Source: CAYVWB01 sp964455395 (lineage in GTDB: Bacteria > Desulfobacterota > Desulfovibrionia > Desulfovibrionales > Desulfovibrionaceae). Taken from it: a stretch of 64,000 nucleotides of DNA. Shown piece by piece: positions 8,885 to 17,160 of the stretch. Where the stretch lies: positions 1 through 64,000 of the forward strand of contig CAYVWB010000010.1 of NCBI GenBank assembly GCA_964455395.1, given 5' to 3'. Positions within the stretch are counted from its first letter, which is position 1. Each line of letters begins with the position of its first letter. The notes under the pieces were generated by a model. That model was not told the origin of the DNA. It saw only the letters and a list, made by a program, of their open reading frames with translations, and searched no databases. The position numbers were made by a program, and so were the translations under genes.

Positions 8885-10204
8885 ATGCGAAAACTGCGAT
8901 TCCACATACGTCTGAATCTCATCGTTCCCACCATCTTCTCCAGCATCGCTCTTCTCTCCCTCGTCATCACATACCGCATCACCATCTATTGCCTGGAGAC
9001 GCAAAAGGAGACGCTGCCCTATCTGCTGGGCTGGGGTGGGTTGCTCGTGGCGCTCACCTTCCTTTCCGGCTGGCTCATCTCCCGCACCATCCTGCGGCCG
9101 GTGGAGGAGTTCGTTCGCGAAGCCGAGAAACTTCCGGCGCTCATCGCTCAGCAAGAGGAGGGCAACGCCAAGGGCCGTGACGAGATGGCCCGCTACACCC
9201 AGGTCTTCAACCAGATTTCCGACTTCCTCAGCAAAGTGGACGCACGCGAGCTCTTCCCGGGGATCGTGAGTCAAAGCAAGCTCATGCGCGGCGTGCTCAG
9301 CCAGATCGTGAAAGTCGCGCCCACAGACACCACCGTGCTCGTCACCGGGGAATCCGGCACGGGCAAGGAAGTCATCGCGCGCAGCATCGTCAACCATTCC
9401 AAGCGCCGCCAGGGGGCCTTCATCGCCGTCAACTGCGCCGCCATCCCGCAAGGCCTGTTGGAGAGCGAACTCTTCGGGCACGAAAAAGGCGCGTTCACCG
9501 GCGCCGTGGCCATGAAGAAAGGCAAGTTCGAGCTCGCTGACGGCGGCACCCTCTTTCTGGACGAAATCGGCGACATGCCCATGGAGACGCAAGCCAAGAT
9601 CCTGCGCGCGCTGGAGACCGGCTCCTGCGAGCGTGTGGGCGGCTCCAGGACCATCGAATTCGACGTACGGCTCATCTCCGCGACCAACAAGGATTTCTAC
9701 CAGCTCATCGAGCAAGGACACTTCCGCGAAGACCTCTTCCACCGCCTCAATGTCTTCCCCATCCATCTGCCGCCACTGCGCAACCGTCGGGAAGACATCC
9801 CCGTGCTCGCCGCGCATTTTCTGGAAAAACTCGAAGCAGACGCGCACATCTCCCCCGAAGCGCTCCAGGTGCTCATGGCCAGCCCCTGGCCCGGCAACGT
9901 CCGCGAACTGAAGAACATCATGGAGCGCGCCGCCGTGCTCGCGGAAAACGACATCATCCTGCCAAAACACCTCACAGGCCTTGTCGTGGGCGACCAGCTC
10001 GAGCCAGAAGAAGAAATCGCCTTCGACGACGGCGTGAGCCTGGACGAAAAGCTGGAGCAGATGGAGCGTTCCCTCATCGTGGCGGCCTTGGCAAAAGCCA
10101 AAGGCAAACAGGTGCAAGCCGCCGAGCTGCTGGGCATCAAGGAACGGTCGCTCTTTTATCGGGTGAAGAAATACGGCATCGACGCACAAGCCATGCGGCG
10201 GTGA
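8885..10204 (+). CDS. Membrane-anchored sigma-54 (NtrC-type) transcription activator
   Basis: A 439-residue activator with an unusual N-terminus: two membrane segments (about 12-32 and 48-66) followed by a HAMP-like linker (LISRTILRPVEEFVREAEKL), and no receiver, PAS or GAF domain. The AAA+ domain has Walker A GESGTGKE near 153, the sigma-54 contact loop GAFTGA near 202, Walker B GGTLFLDEIGD and an arginine-finger region. A Fis-type helix-turn-helix ends the protein (AAELLGIKERSLFYRVKKYG). The ATG at 8885 has a GGGGGGAT ribosome site; in-frame upstream starts would read into the preceding gene. It probably senses an envelope or membrane signal directly and may control the secretion cluster it closes; the targets are inferred. 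Confidence 0.85.
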   Translation: MRKLRFHIRLNLIVPTIFSSIALLSLVITYRITIYCLETQKETLPYLLGWGGLLVALTFLSGWLISRTILRPVEEFVREAEKLPALIAQQEEGNAKGRDEMARYTQVFNQISDFLSKVDARELFPGIVSQSKLMRGVLSQIVKVAPTDTTVLVTGESGTGKEVIARSIVNHSKRRQGAFIAVNCAAIPQGLLESELFGHEKGAFTGAVAMKKGKFELADGGTLFLDEIGDMPMETQAKILRALETGSCERVGGSRTIEFDVRLISATNKDFYQLIEQGHFREDLFHRLNVFPIHLPPLRNRREDIPVLAAHFLEKLEADAHISPEALQVLMASPWPGNVRELKNIMERAAVLAENDIILPKHLTGLVVGDQLEPEEEIAFDDGVSLDEKLEQMERSLIVAALAKAKGKQVQAAELLGIKERSLFYRVKKYGIDAQAMRR

Positions 10205-10231
10205 GTCCGCTTCGTGTGGGACTGCTCCACG

Positions 10232-10265
10232 AAAAAACCCCGGAAGCCGTGAAGACTTCCGGGGT
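10232..10265 (-). terminator. Rho-independent terminator of the LamG gene
   Basis: A perfect 10-bp stem (10237-10246 with 10256-10265) and a 9-nt loop. Read on the minus strand it is followed by a T6 tract (10232-10237). It lies about 75 bp past the minus-strand LamG stop codon. On the plus strand there is no T tract. Confidence 0.9.
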
Positions 10266-10340
10266 CAAGCGCATGGGGGCGCATGGGGGCGCCCTAATGA
10301 ACGCAGCCTACTCGGGCGCGCCCAAGGGACAACCGTCCCC

Positions 10341-11087
10341 CTAGTTGCAGGGGGAGGCCGCCAGCGCCGCCACGGCCTCCTCGTCGAGAGCGCGGGTGTA
10401 GACCCGCACGTCGTCTATCTTGCCATTGAAGAAGGTGTCGTCCCAGCCATCGAAATTGCCGCCCACGTAAAAGACGGCGCCGCCTTCCACGATGGAATCG
10501 ACCTTGCTGGACGCCTCCTCCACCTCCACGCCGTTCACATAGAGGGTGACGCGGCCTTCGTCGAAGGTGACGGCGATGTGGGACCACTCGTTGCGCTCCA
10601 GGCGCACAGGACTCTCCACGGAGTCTGACGGGTCCTCCGCGTCGCCCTCCGCGCCGGACCACCAGAAAAGAGGGCGGCCCTCATTGAGCGCCAGGCGGAA
10701 CTCCTTGGTCGGAGCGTGGACATCGTATTTGTCAACAAGGATGCGCATCCCTTCCCGGATGGAGGACGACACCCACAAAGCGAGGGTCAGCTGCTCCGCG
10801 TGACCCGGGGCGTTGGAAAGGGGGCCGGCGTCCACACGCACGTAGCTTCTGTCCACCATGTTGAAGGCGAGGGCGGAGTTGGGCATGCCGCACATGTCCC
10901 CTGCCATGTAGGCGCCTTCCATCACGCCGTGACGCATGCCGCCGCTTGCGTCGTTCACGGCGCCGTCGAAGGGCAGGTGGAGGGCGAGGCCCGTGGTCGT
11001 GTCCGGCGCGTCTCCACTCCCGGAAGCGGCGATGGGGGAGACGAAGACCAGAAACAGGAAAACGAAGAGGACGGCGGTGGTTCTCAT
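10341..11087 (-). CDS. Secreted LamG/concanavalin-fold protein
   Basis: A 248-residue protein with a clear signal peptide (about 1-21, a run of Val/Phe/Leu ending near IAASG) and one LamG-like jelly roll over most of the mature part. Family marks are LHLPFDG, TLALWV, NEWSHIAVTFDEG with VTLYVNGV, and the terminal GKIDDVRVYTRALDEEAV. Such domains bind sugars, proteins or surfaces. The ATG at 11087 has a GAAGGGATCGCC ribosome site; a longer in-frame start would bury the signal peptide. It is a single-gene unit with its own terminator, convergent with the secretion cluster, so it could be a secreted substrate; that link is only positional. Confidence 0.8.
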   Translation of the reverse strand: MRTTAVLFVFLFLVFVSPIAASGSGDAPDTTTGLALHLPFDGAVNDASGGMRHGVMEGAYMAGDMCGMPNSALAFNMVDRSYVRVDAGPLSNAPGHAEQLTLALWVSSSIREGMRILVDKYDVHAPTKEFRLALNEGRPLFWWSGAEGDAEDPSDSVESPVRLERNEWSHIAVTFDEGRVTLYVNGVEVEEASSKVDSIVEGGAVFYVGGNFDGWDDTFFNGKIDDVRVYTRALDEEAVAALAASPCN

Positions 11088-11263
11088 GGCGATCCCTTCA
11101 AGACGGCTTGGATGGTTGGTGCGCGACACGTCTGGCCGGGGCGGCGCGTTCATTTAGAAAATCTCTAGAGACGTTTACCGGATCATGACGCCATTGGCAA
11201 CTCTTTTGTGTATGTTTCCAAGGTCTTTTCGCATGGCGGACGGCGGGGTCTTTCCGGGTCGCG

Positions 11264-12727
11264 CTATTTCACATAGACACGCAGTTCGTTGGTCACTGCG
11301 CGGGCCACGCCCTCGCCGTTGCGGGAGGCTGCGCGCAGTTGGCCGGGGGAGGGCTGACCCGAGGTGATGACCACGCTCTCCCCGGCCTGGATGTGCGACG
11401 AACGCTCCACGAAGCGCTCCGCGCGCTCCATGTGGCGCTCCACGGCGGCGTCTGCGGGCGACGCCGTGACGCCAGCGTAGAAATTCAGCAGATGGATGAC
11501 ATGCGGCGAGGGCGAGACGGCGTAAATGGGAGCCGAGGGCCGCCGGCTCGCCATGATGCGCGCCGTGGCGCCGCTCACGGTGTGGCAGACCAACGCCTTG
11601 CTCGCTGCGCTGTCCGCCAGCAACGTGGCTGCGTGCGCCAGATACATGGAGGAGTCGCGGGAGGGCGCAAGTTCGTGGGGCGGGCGCCGGCTGGTCTGGT
11701 AATGCGTCTCCGCTGCTGCGGCGATGCCCGCCAGGATGGCCACAGCCTCCACAGGGTAGTCGCCGATGGCCGTCTCCTCCGAGAGCATGACGCAGTCCGC
11801 GCCGTCCAGCACGGCGTTGGCGGCGTCGGTGGTCTCCGCACGGGTGGGCAGGGGGTTTTTCACCATGGAAAGCAGCATCTGCGTGGCCACGATGGCCGCC
11901 TTGGAGGCTTTTCGGCACGCCTTGAGGATCTGTTTCTGGATGATGGGCAACGTGGTGATGGGCGCTTCCAAGCCCAGGTCGCCCCGCGCCACCATCACGG
12001 CGTCCGCGCGCGCCAGAATCTCGTCCAGGGAAGCGATGGCCTGTTGCCGCTCCAGCTTGGCCACCACGGGCACGGTGCGGTTGTGCTTCGCCAGAGCCTC
12101 GTGCAGGTCCTCCATGTCCTCCTTGCGCTGCACGAAGGAGAGGGCGAAAGCGTCCAGGCCGGCTTCAAGGCCTTCGGCAAGGTCGCGGCGGTCCTTGTCG
12201 GTCAAAGCAGGCAACGGATGAAACTTGCCCGGAAAAGCCACGCCCTTGTGCGAGGTGATGAGGCCGGCGTTCTGCGCTTGCAACAGGAATCGCGCATCGG
12301 CTTTCTGGGTTTCGCGCACGGTGAAGCGCAACATGCCGTCCGAAAGGGAGACAGGCATGCCGGGCTCCAGACCGTCCAGAGGTTCGGGGTCGGGGATCTC
12401 GATGAACAGGAGGTCCGGGTCGGCGACGGCGCGTTCCTCCGGCAGACCCAGCACCACATGCTGTCCCGGGGCGATGTTGACCGGGGAGCCGGCCACGTCG
12501 CCGATGCGCAGCTTGGGACCGGAAAGATCGCCCATGACGGTGAGGGTGATGTCGAGTTCGCGCTCCAGCTCCCGCGCCCACGCCGCCACGGGGATGAACG
12601 CCTCCGCGCGGCTGTGGGAGAAGTTGCAGCGGAAGATGCGCGCGCCGTGCTGCGCCATCTGACGCATGGCCTCGCGGTTCATGGAAGCGGGACCCAGGGT
12701 GGCGACGATCTTGGTGTGCAGCGACAT
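11264..12727 (-). CDS. pyk: Pyruvate kinase
   Basis: A 487-residue glycolytic enzyme that makes pyruvate and ATP from phosphoenolpyruvate and ADP. The N-terminus TKIVATLGPAS, the RCNFSHS substrate loop, the KLERQQAI catalytic lysine region and MVARGDLGLE metal-binding helix are all present, and the C-terminal domain has SGATARIMASRRP. Length is normal. The start at 12727 follows an AGGAGTCCACC ribosome site. The gene stands alone, divergent from the hybrid kinase gene. The 176 bp up to the LamG gene start hold a TCTCTAGAGA palindrome (about 11162) and no obvious terminator. Confidence 0.95.
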   Translation of the reverse strand: MSLHTKIVATLGPASMNREAMRQMAQHGARIFRCNFSHSRAEAFIPVAAWARELERELDITLTVMGDLSGPKLRIGDVAGSPVNIAPGQHVVLGLPEERAVADPDLLFIEIPDPEPLDGLEPGMPVSLSDGMLRFTVRETQKADARFLLQAQNAGLITSHKGVAFPGKFHPLPALTDKDRRDLAEGLEAGLDAFALSFVQRKEDMEDLHEALAKHNRTVPVVAKLERQQAIASLDEILARADAVMVARGDLGLEAPITTLPIIQKQILKACRKASKAAIVATQMLLSMVKNPLPTRAETTDAANAVLDGADCVMLSEETAIGDYPVEAVAILAGIAAAAETHYQTSRRPPHELAPSRDSSMYLAHAATLLADSAASKALVCHTVSGATARIMASRRPSAPIYAVSPSPHVIHLLNFYAGVTASPADAAVERHMERAERFVERSSHIQAGESVVITSGQPSPGQLRAASRNGEGVARAVTNELRVYVK

Positions 12728-13026
12728 GGTGGACTCCTGCGGTTGGCTCGTCAAATGAAGGGACTGACGCAAGAACGCGGGCGCGAGACGACGCGAGACG
12801 ATGGGGGGAGCGCGTCGCCAGTGAAGAACACTACGGGAACGTCTGCGGGAGGACGTCGCCGGGGCGTGACAGTCTGCCGACGATTAATTTTCGGAAACGT
12901 GGCTTCCCTCTTGCGGGAAACCACTGAAATGTGGAATAGCATACCATGATTCCCTGATCACGGAAGGCTGGGCCGACACGCCCGGCTGTGATATTGTCGC
13001 AGATTTTCGAGCACCATGAGCACCCC
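12728..13026. promoter_or_regulatory. Divergent intergenic region with operator-like inverted repeat
   Basis: About 300 bp between pyruvate kinase (-) and the hybrid kinase (+). An inverted repeat at 12899-12908 and 12915-12924 pairs nine of ten bases around a 6-nt loop, next to an AT-rich patch (ATTAATTTT at about 12883). It has no T tract and sits where both promoters are expected, so it could be an operator. I could not pick confident -35/-10 boxes in either direction. Confidence 0.4.
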
Positions 13027-16000
13027 ATGAGCACCCGGGACGACCACGCGCTGGCGGCGCTTCTCGCCCAGGCCGCTGACGCCATCGTCAGTCTGGCGCC
13101 GCACGCTCCGGAAGAAGACCAAGCCACCCTGGCGGAATTGGCGCACCAGCTGGAGCGTCGACAGGCGCGACTCGATGACGACGCCCCCCCGCCCCAGGCC
13201 GACACGCCGACGCTGCTGCGCGGCGCGCATGCAGCGGCCCGGCTCTTCGGACGCGCCCCCGCCGCCTGCATCGCCTACGACGCCAAAGGCGTCATTCACG
13301 CCGTGAACCACCTCGCCGCCGCGTGTTTCGCCGCCGAGCCGGAAGATCTCACCGGCCGGCCCCTTGTGGTCTACATCGCCGGGGAGGACCAGACGGCCTT
13401 CACGAGCCACCGCCGCGCCGTCTTCGCCGAGGGCGGGACGCCGCATCATCTGGATCTGGAAGTCGTCCGCCACGACGGTTTCACGTGGCGCGCGCGCATG
13501 GTCTCCATGATGGTGGAGGAAGGGCCGGACCCCTTGGCCGTGGCGTTGCTGCATGATGCGCCCGCAGTCCAGCGCCTTGCGCCGGTGGAGTCGTCGGAGC
13601 AGCCGGACAGACTCCAACTCCCGCACGGTCCCCACAGGGTGCGCCAAGCTGCAGCCGGGGATGACTCCCTGCTCGCCCACGCGTCCATGGAATGCGCCGC
13701 CATGCTGGAGCGCGCCCCCGTCGGCGTCTTTCAAAGCGATGAAGCAGGCCGGTTCCTCGCCGCCAACGCCCAAATGGCCAAACTCTACGGCTACGACACG
13801 GCTGAAGAACTCGTGGAATCCGTGGAGGATATCGGCCGCGAGCTGTATGTGGACCCCCGCGAACGCGAAGAGATCCGCGAGTTGCTGCGACAGGAGGGCG
13901 AAGTGGCCCAAGCCGAGCGACTCCATGTGCGCAAGGACGGCTCCACCTTCTGGGCTCAGCTCAACCTCCGCCTCGTTTTCGATGACCAGGGCAAAGCCCG
14001 CTACGAGGGCTTCGTCACGGACGTCACCGCCATGAAGGAGATGGAAGCCTCCCTCCTGCAGACGGCTTCCTGCTACCGCGCCATGGCGGAGCTTTCCCGG
14101 TTGGTGCTCAAAAGCACTTCCCTCAAGGAAATCTCGGACCTCGTGCTGGAAACGGCCAAGGCCTTCACGGAAAGCCGCGTGGGGTTCGCCGGCTACATCG
14201 ACCGGCGCGAGGGCAAGCTCGTGTGCATCACCATGGCTGGCGAGGTCTGGAACGCCTGTCGGGTGGAAGGCAAGCGCGAACTCTTCGAACACCGCGCGGG
14301 TCTCTTCGGTTGGGTGTTGGATCACGGCGAGCCATTGTTGTTGAACAACCCCGCGGAGGACCCCCGCACCGTGGGCGCGCCGGAGGGGCACCTTCCCATA
14401 CGCCGTTTTCTGGCCACCCCGGCAGTCAGCCGCGAAGGAAAAGTGCTGGGCCAGATCGTTCTCGCCAATGCGGACCGCGACTACGACGCCGGCGATCTCG
14501 AGATCCTCCAGACCGTGGGCGACCTCTACGGCATCGCCCTGGAGCGCACCGTCACCTTGGAGGAGCTCAAGCGCGCCAAGGATACCGCCGAGGAAGCCGA
14601 CCGCGCCAAAATGCGTTTCCTCGCCGCCATGAGCCATGAGATCCGCACCCCCATGAACGGCATCCTCGGCATGGCCGAGTACCTTGTCAGCAAGGAAAAT
14701 CTGGACCAGGCTCCCTTGAGCGAAGAACGCCGCGAAGGTCTGGAGGTCATCCAGGACTCGGCGCGCCACCTGCTCACCGTGGTCAACGACATTCTGGATT
14801 TCTCCCGCATCGAATCCGGAAAGGTCACGCTCCAGGCGGACCATTTCGATCTCCACCAGCTGCTGGAGGCCACCACACGCGCCATGCGCGTGCAAGCGGA
14901 CGCCAAGGGCCTGGAACTCGCCATGGATATCGCGGAAGACGTCCCCCGCTACATCCAGGGGGATTCCGGACGGCTGCGCCAGATCCTCAACAATCTCCTC
15001 GGCAACGCCATCAAGTTCACGGAGCAAGGCGGGGTGAATCTGCGCGTCGCCCCGTACGGCGCCCAACGCAGGGAGCGCCGTGTGGAACGCCACAAGCTCG
15101 TGGCGCTGTTGTTCACCGTGGAAGACTCGGGCGTGGGCATCCCGGAGTCCCAGCAGAGTGATATCTTCGAGCACTTCGTCCAGGCTCGGGACGGCTACGT
15201 GCGTACTGCCGGGGGCACCGGGTTGGGCCTCGCCATCTGTCGGCGGCTTGTCAAACGCATGGGCGGCCGCATCTGGGTGGAAAGCGAGCTTGGCCGCGGC
15301 TCCACCTTCTATTTCACCGCCGTTTTCGGCGAAAGCGACGCGGAACGCGCGCGGCCTGTGGTCGGCCTGGACGACTCGCCGGATCCCGACCGCGCGCTCA
15401 ACGTCCTTGTGGTGGAGGACAACCGCGTCAACGCCATGGTGGCCTCCAAGTTCCTGGCGCAATCCGGCTGCCGCGCCGTCACCGCCGCCAGCGGCGAGGA
15501 GGCGCTGTCCCTGCTGGCCGCCGAGCCCTTCGACCTCGTGCTCATGGATCTGGAGATGCCCGGCATGGATGGCTTGGAGACCTTCCGCCGTATCCGTGAA
15601 GGCGGCGCCGGCGCGCTGAATCGGGAGACCCCCGTCATCGCAGTCACGGCGCATGTGCTTGCGGAAGCCCGGGAGCGCTGCGAGGAAGCCGGCATGAACG
15701 GCTACTTGACCAAGCCCTTGCGGCTGGCGGATGTGCGCCGGGCCTTGGCTTGCGCTGCGCCTCATGCGTTCCTGCCCCGGGAGGAGGGCGACGCCGCCCA
15801 ACAGCCAGCCGGCTCCATGGCGTCCTGCGTCTCCGCCACGGTTCGCAACACGCGCAGCCCCGTCGCCGAAGACGCTCCCCCGGCGCTCCGCAGACCACGA
15901 CATCTTGAAGCGCGTCCCGTCATGGACCGGGGGGTGCTCTGGGAACGCCTCGGCGGGGACGAAGGCCTCTACCGCGAACTTCTGGACGTCTACGCCAAGG

Positions 16001-16260
16001 AGATGCCCGGGCTGGTGGAAGAAGCCGTCATTGCATGGAAGGACGAGGACTTCGACCGCATCTCCAAGAGCGCGCACGGCCTCAAGAGCGCTTCCGCCAC
16101 CATTGGCGCGGACGCTCTGCGCGACACCGCCGTGCGGCTGGAGTTCGCTGCCCGGGAACGCCGCCGCGAGGCTGCATCCGTACTTGTCTCCAGGCTGAAA
16201 GGGGACCGTGACAGGTTCCTGGACGAATACGAACGCCTCAGCCAGCCGAGTGAGGCGTGA
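13027..16260 (+). CDS. Hybrid sensor histidine kinase (PAS-PAS-GAF-HK-REC-Hpt)
   Basis: A 1077-residue phosphorelay protein with no membrane segment. In order: a PAS domain (about 65-165), a second PAS with PAC (about 205-335), GAF (about 350-505), HisKA with phospho-acceptor His537 (MSHEIRTPMNG), HATPase with N box NNLLGNAIKF and G boxes DSGVGIP and GTGLGLAI, a receiver with Asp841 (VLMDLEMPGMDG), and a C-terminal Hpt with His1017 (SAHGLKS). It therefore carries the whole internal relay and needs only a final response regulator. ATG 13027 is the best start though its ribosome site is poor; an in-frame GTG at 12988 is possible. Ligand unknown. It precedes the phytochrome operon by 279 bp. Confidence 0.92.
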   Translation: MSTRDDHALAALLAQAADAIVSLAPHAPEEDQATLAELAHQLERRQARLDDDAPPPQADTPTLLRGAHAAARLFGRAPAACIAYDAKGVIHAVNHLAAACFAAEPEDLTGRPLVVYIAGEDQTAFTSHRRAVFAEGGTPHHLDLEVVRHDGFTWRARMVSMMVEEGPDPLAVALLHDAPAVQRLAPVESSEQPDRLQLPHGPHRVRQAAAGDDSLLAHASMECAAMLERAPVGVFQSDEAGRFLAANAQMAKLYGYDTAEELVESVEDIGRELYVDPREREEIRELLRQEGEVAQAERLHVRKDGSTFWAQLNLRLVFDDQGKARYEGFVTDVTAMKEMEASLLQTASCYRAMAELSRLVLKSTSLKEISDLVLETAKAFTESRVGFAGYIDRREGKLVCITMAGEVWNACRVEGKRELFEHRAGLFGWVLDHGEPLLLNNPAEDPRTVGAPEGHLPIRRFLATPAVSREGKVLGQIVLANADRDYDAGDLEILQTVGDLYGIALERTVTLEELKRAKDTAEEADRAKMRFLAAMSHEIRTPMNGILGMAEYLVSKENLDQAPLSEERREGLEVIQDSARHLLTVVNDILDFSRIESGKVTLQADHFDLHQLLEATTRAMRVQADAKGLELAMDIAEDVPRYIQGDSGRLRQILNNLLGNAIKFTEQGGVNLRVAPYGAQRRERRVERHKLVALLFTVEDSGVGIPESQQSDIFEHFVQARDGYVRTAGGTGLGLAICRRLVKRMGGRIWVESELGRGSTFYFTAVFGESDAERARPVVGLDDSPDPDRALNVLVVEDNRVNAMVASKFLAQSGCRAVTAASGEEALSLLAAEPFDLVLMDLEMPGMDGLETFRRIREGGAGALNRETPVIAVTAHVLAEARERCEEAGMNGYLTKPLRLADVRRALACAAPHAFLPREEGDAAQQPAGSMASCVSATVRNTRSPVAEDAPPALRRPRHLEARPVMDRGVLWERLGGDEGLYRELLDVYAKEMPGLVEEAVIAWKDEDFDRISKSAHGLKSASATIGADALRDTAVRLEFAARERRREAASVLVSRLKGDRDRFLDEYERLSQPSEA

Positions 16261-16324
16261 CGCCTGGCCTTTCGCCGCCGCGCGAGAAAGCCGTCGCCCA
16301 TTCCGTGTATTTCACGCCTGGTTG

Positions 16325-16352
16325 TTGAAAAAAATCTGCGATCCCTTATGAT
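16325..16352 (+). promoter_or_regulatory. Sigma-70 type promoter of the phytochrome operon
   Basis: TTGAAA at 16325-16330 and TATGAT at 16347-16352 with a 16-bp spacer, close to consensus and in an AT-rich patch. Transcription would start near 16359, leaving a leader of about 180 nt before heme oxygenase that contains the 9-bp repeats. Confidence 0.6.
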
Positions 16353-16452
16353 GGTATTTGACGGGTACCGCCTCGTCGCGTCTGGTGTTCCCTGTCGTCC
16401 GGCAAACGCTCGCATCAGGCGACAGCCGCCTTCACGATGCGGTGGCCGAACC

Positions 16453-16497
16453 CCACGCCAACCACGCCAACCACGCCAACCACGCCAACCACGCCAA
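16453..16497 (+). repeat. Five perfect tandem copies of a 9-bp unit
   Basis: The unit CCACGCCAA repeats five times without error inside the predicted 5' leader of the heme oxygenase gene, ending about 43 bp before its start codon. Perfect short repeats of this kind can change copy number by slippage; spacing or RNA structure could then affect expression. Confidence 0.9.
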
Positions 16498-16539
16498 CAG
16501 GCCGCCACCAACCTGCACGCCGCGAGGGAGCTCCCCAGT

Positions 16540-17160
16540 TTGGAATACGCATTCATGCCGCAACTCAAGGACGCCATCATGGACCTCCATGACGAGGCGG
16601 AACAGCACGGCCCGCTCCACGCCATCCGCGAAGCCTGCATCGACGAGGCGGGCTACGCCGCCGTGCTGAAACGACTCCACGGGTTTGTCGAGCCGGTGGA
16701 GGAAGCCCTAGCCAGGACGCTGCCCCCCTCGGAGGAGCTCCCCCTGCCGCTGCCTTACGAGGCGCTGCGCCGGCTCCCCGACATCAAGCAGGACCTCGTC
16801 GTCCTTGGGGTGGACGCCGCGACGCATCATACGCTCCCTCGGTGCGAGACGCTGCCCCCGCTGGACCATGCCGCGGCGGCCGTGGGCGTACTCTATCTGA
16901 TGGAGGGCTCGCGCTTGGGAGGACTCGTCCTTGCGGAAGCCCTGGGCCGTTGTCTGGGGCTGGAGCCCTGCCGCGGCGCCGCCTATTTCGGCTCCTGCGG
17001 GAAGGATCCCCGCGCCCTCTGGGGGACATTCGCGCCTGCTCTGGAGCATTACGCCACGGCCCCGGATCCCACGGCTGCCCCCAGCCGGAGCGCACGCGTC
17101 ATCCAAGGCGCGCGGCAAGGCTTCATCGCCCTGAACGCTTGGCTGGAAGCCGAATCATGA
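16540..17160 (+). CDS. bphO: Heme oxygenase (BphO type)
   Basis: A 206-residue all-helical protein that would open heme to biliverdin, the chromophore of the phytochrome encoded next. The N-terminal helix carries the likely proximal heme ligand in LKDAIMDLHDEAEQH, and the distal-helix signature GVLYLMEGSRLGG is clear. The TTG at 16540 has a GAGGGAG site 9 nt upstream; the in-frame ATG at 16555 is the alternative and lacks a well-spaced site. It overlaps the phytochrome gene by 4 bp (ATGA), so the two are translationally coupled. The bphO-bphP pairing is known from other bacteria. Heme oxygenases need O2. Confidence 0.85.
   Translation: MEYAFMPQLKDAIMDLHDEAEQHGPLHAIREACIDEAGYAAVLKRLHGFVEPVEEALARTLPPSEELPLPLPYEALRRLPDIKQDLVVLGVDAATHHTLPRCETLPPLDHAAAAVGVLYLMEGSRLGGLVLAEALGRCLGLEPCRGAAYFGSCGKDPRALWGTFAPALEHYATAPDPTAAPSRSARVIQGARQGFIALNAWLEAES

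Noticed and set aside
12958..16077. Antisense open frame of about 1000 codons opposite the hybrid kinase
   Set aside because: Same reason: a GC-rich shadow with no motifs, while the plus strand shows six complete signalling domains.
16453..16497. Small CRISPR-like array
   Set aside because: Units are contiguous 9-mers with no spacers and no cas genes nearby.
16348..16539. N-terminal extension of heme oxygenase through the 9-bp repeats
   Set aside because: It starts inside the -10 box, has no ribosome site and would add an Arg-Gln-Pro repeat to a normal-length enzyme.
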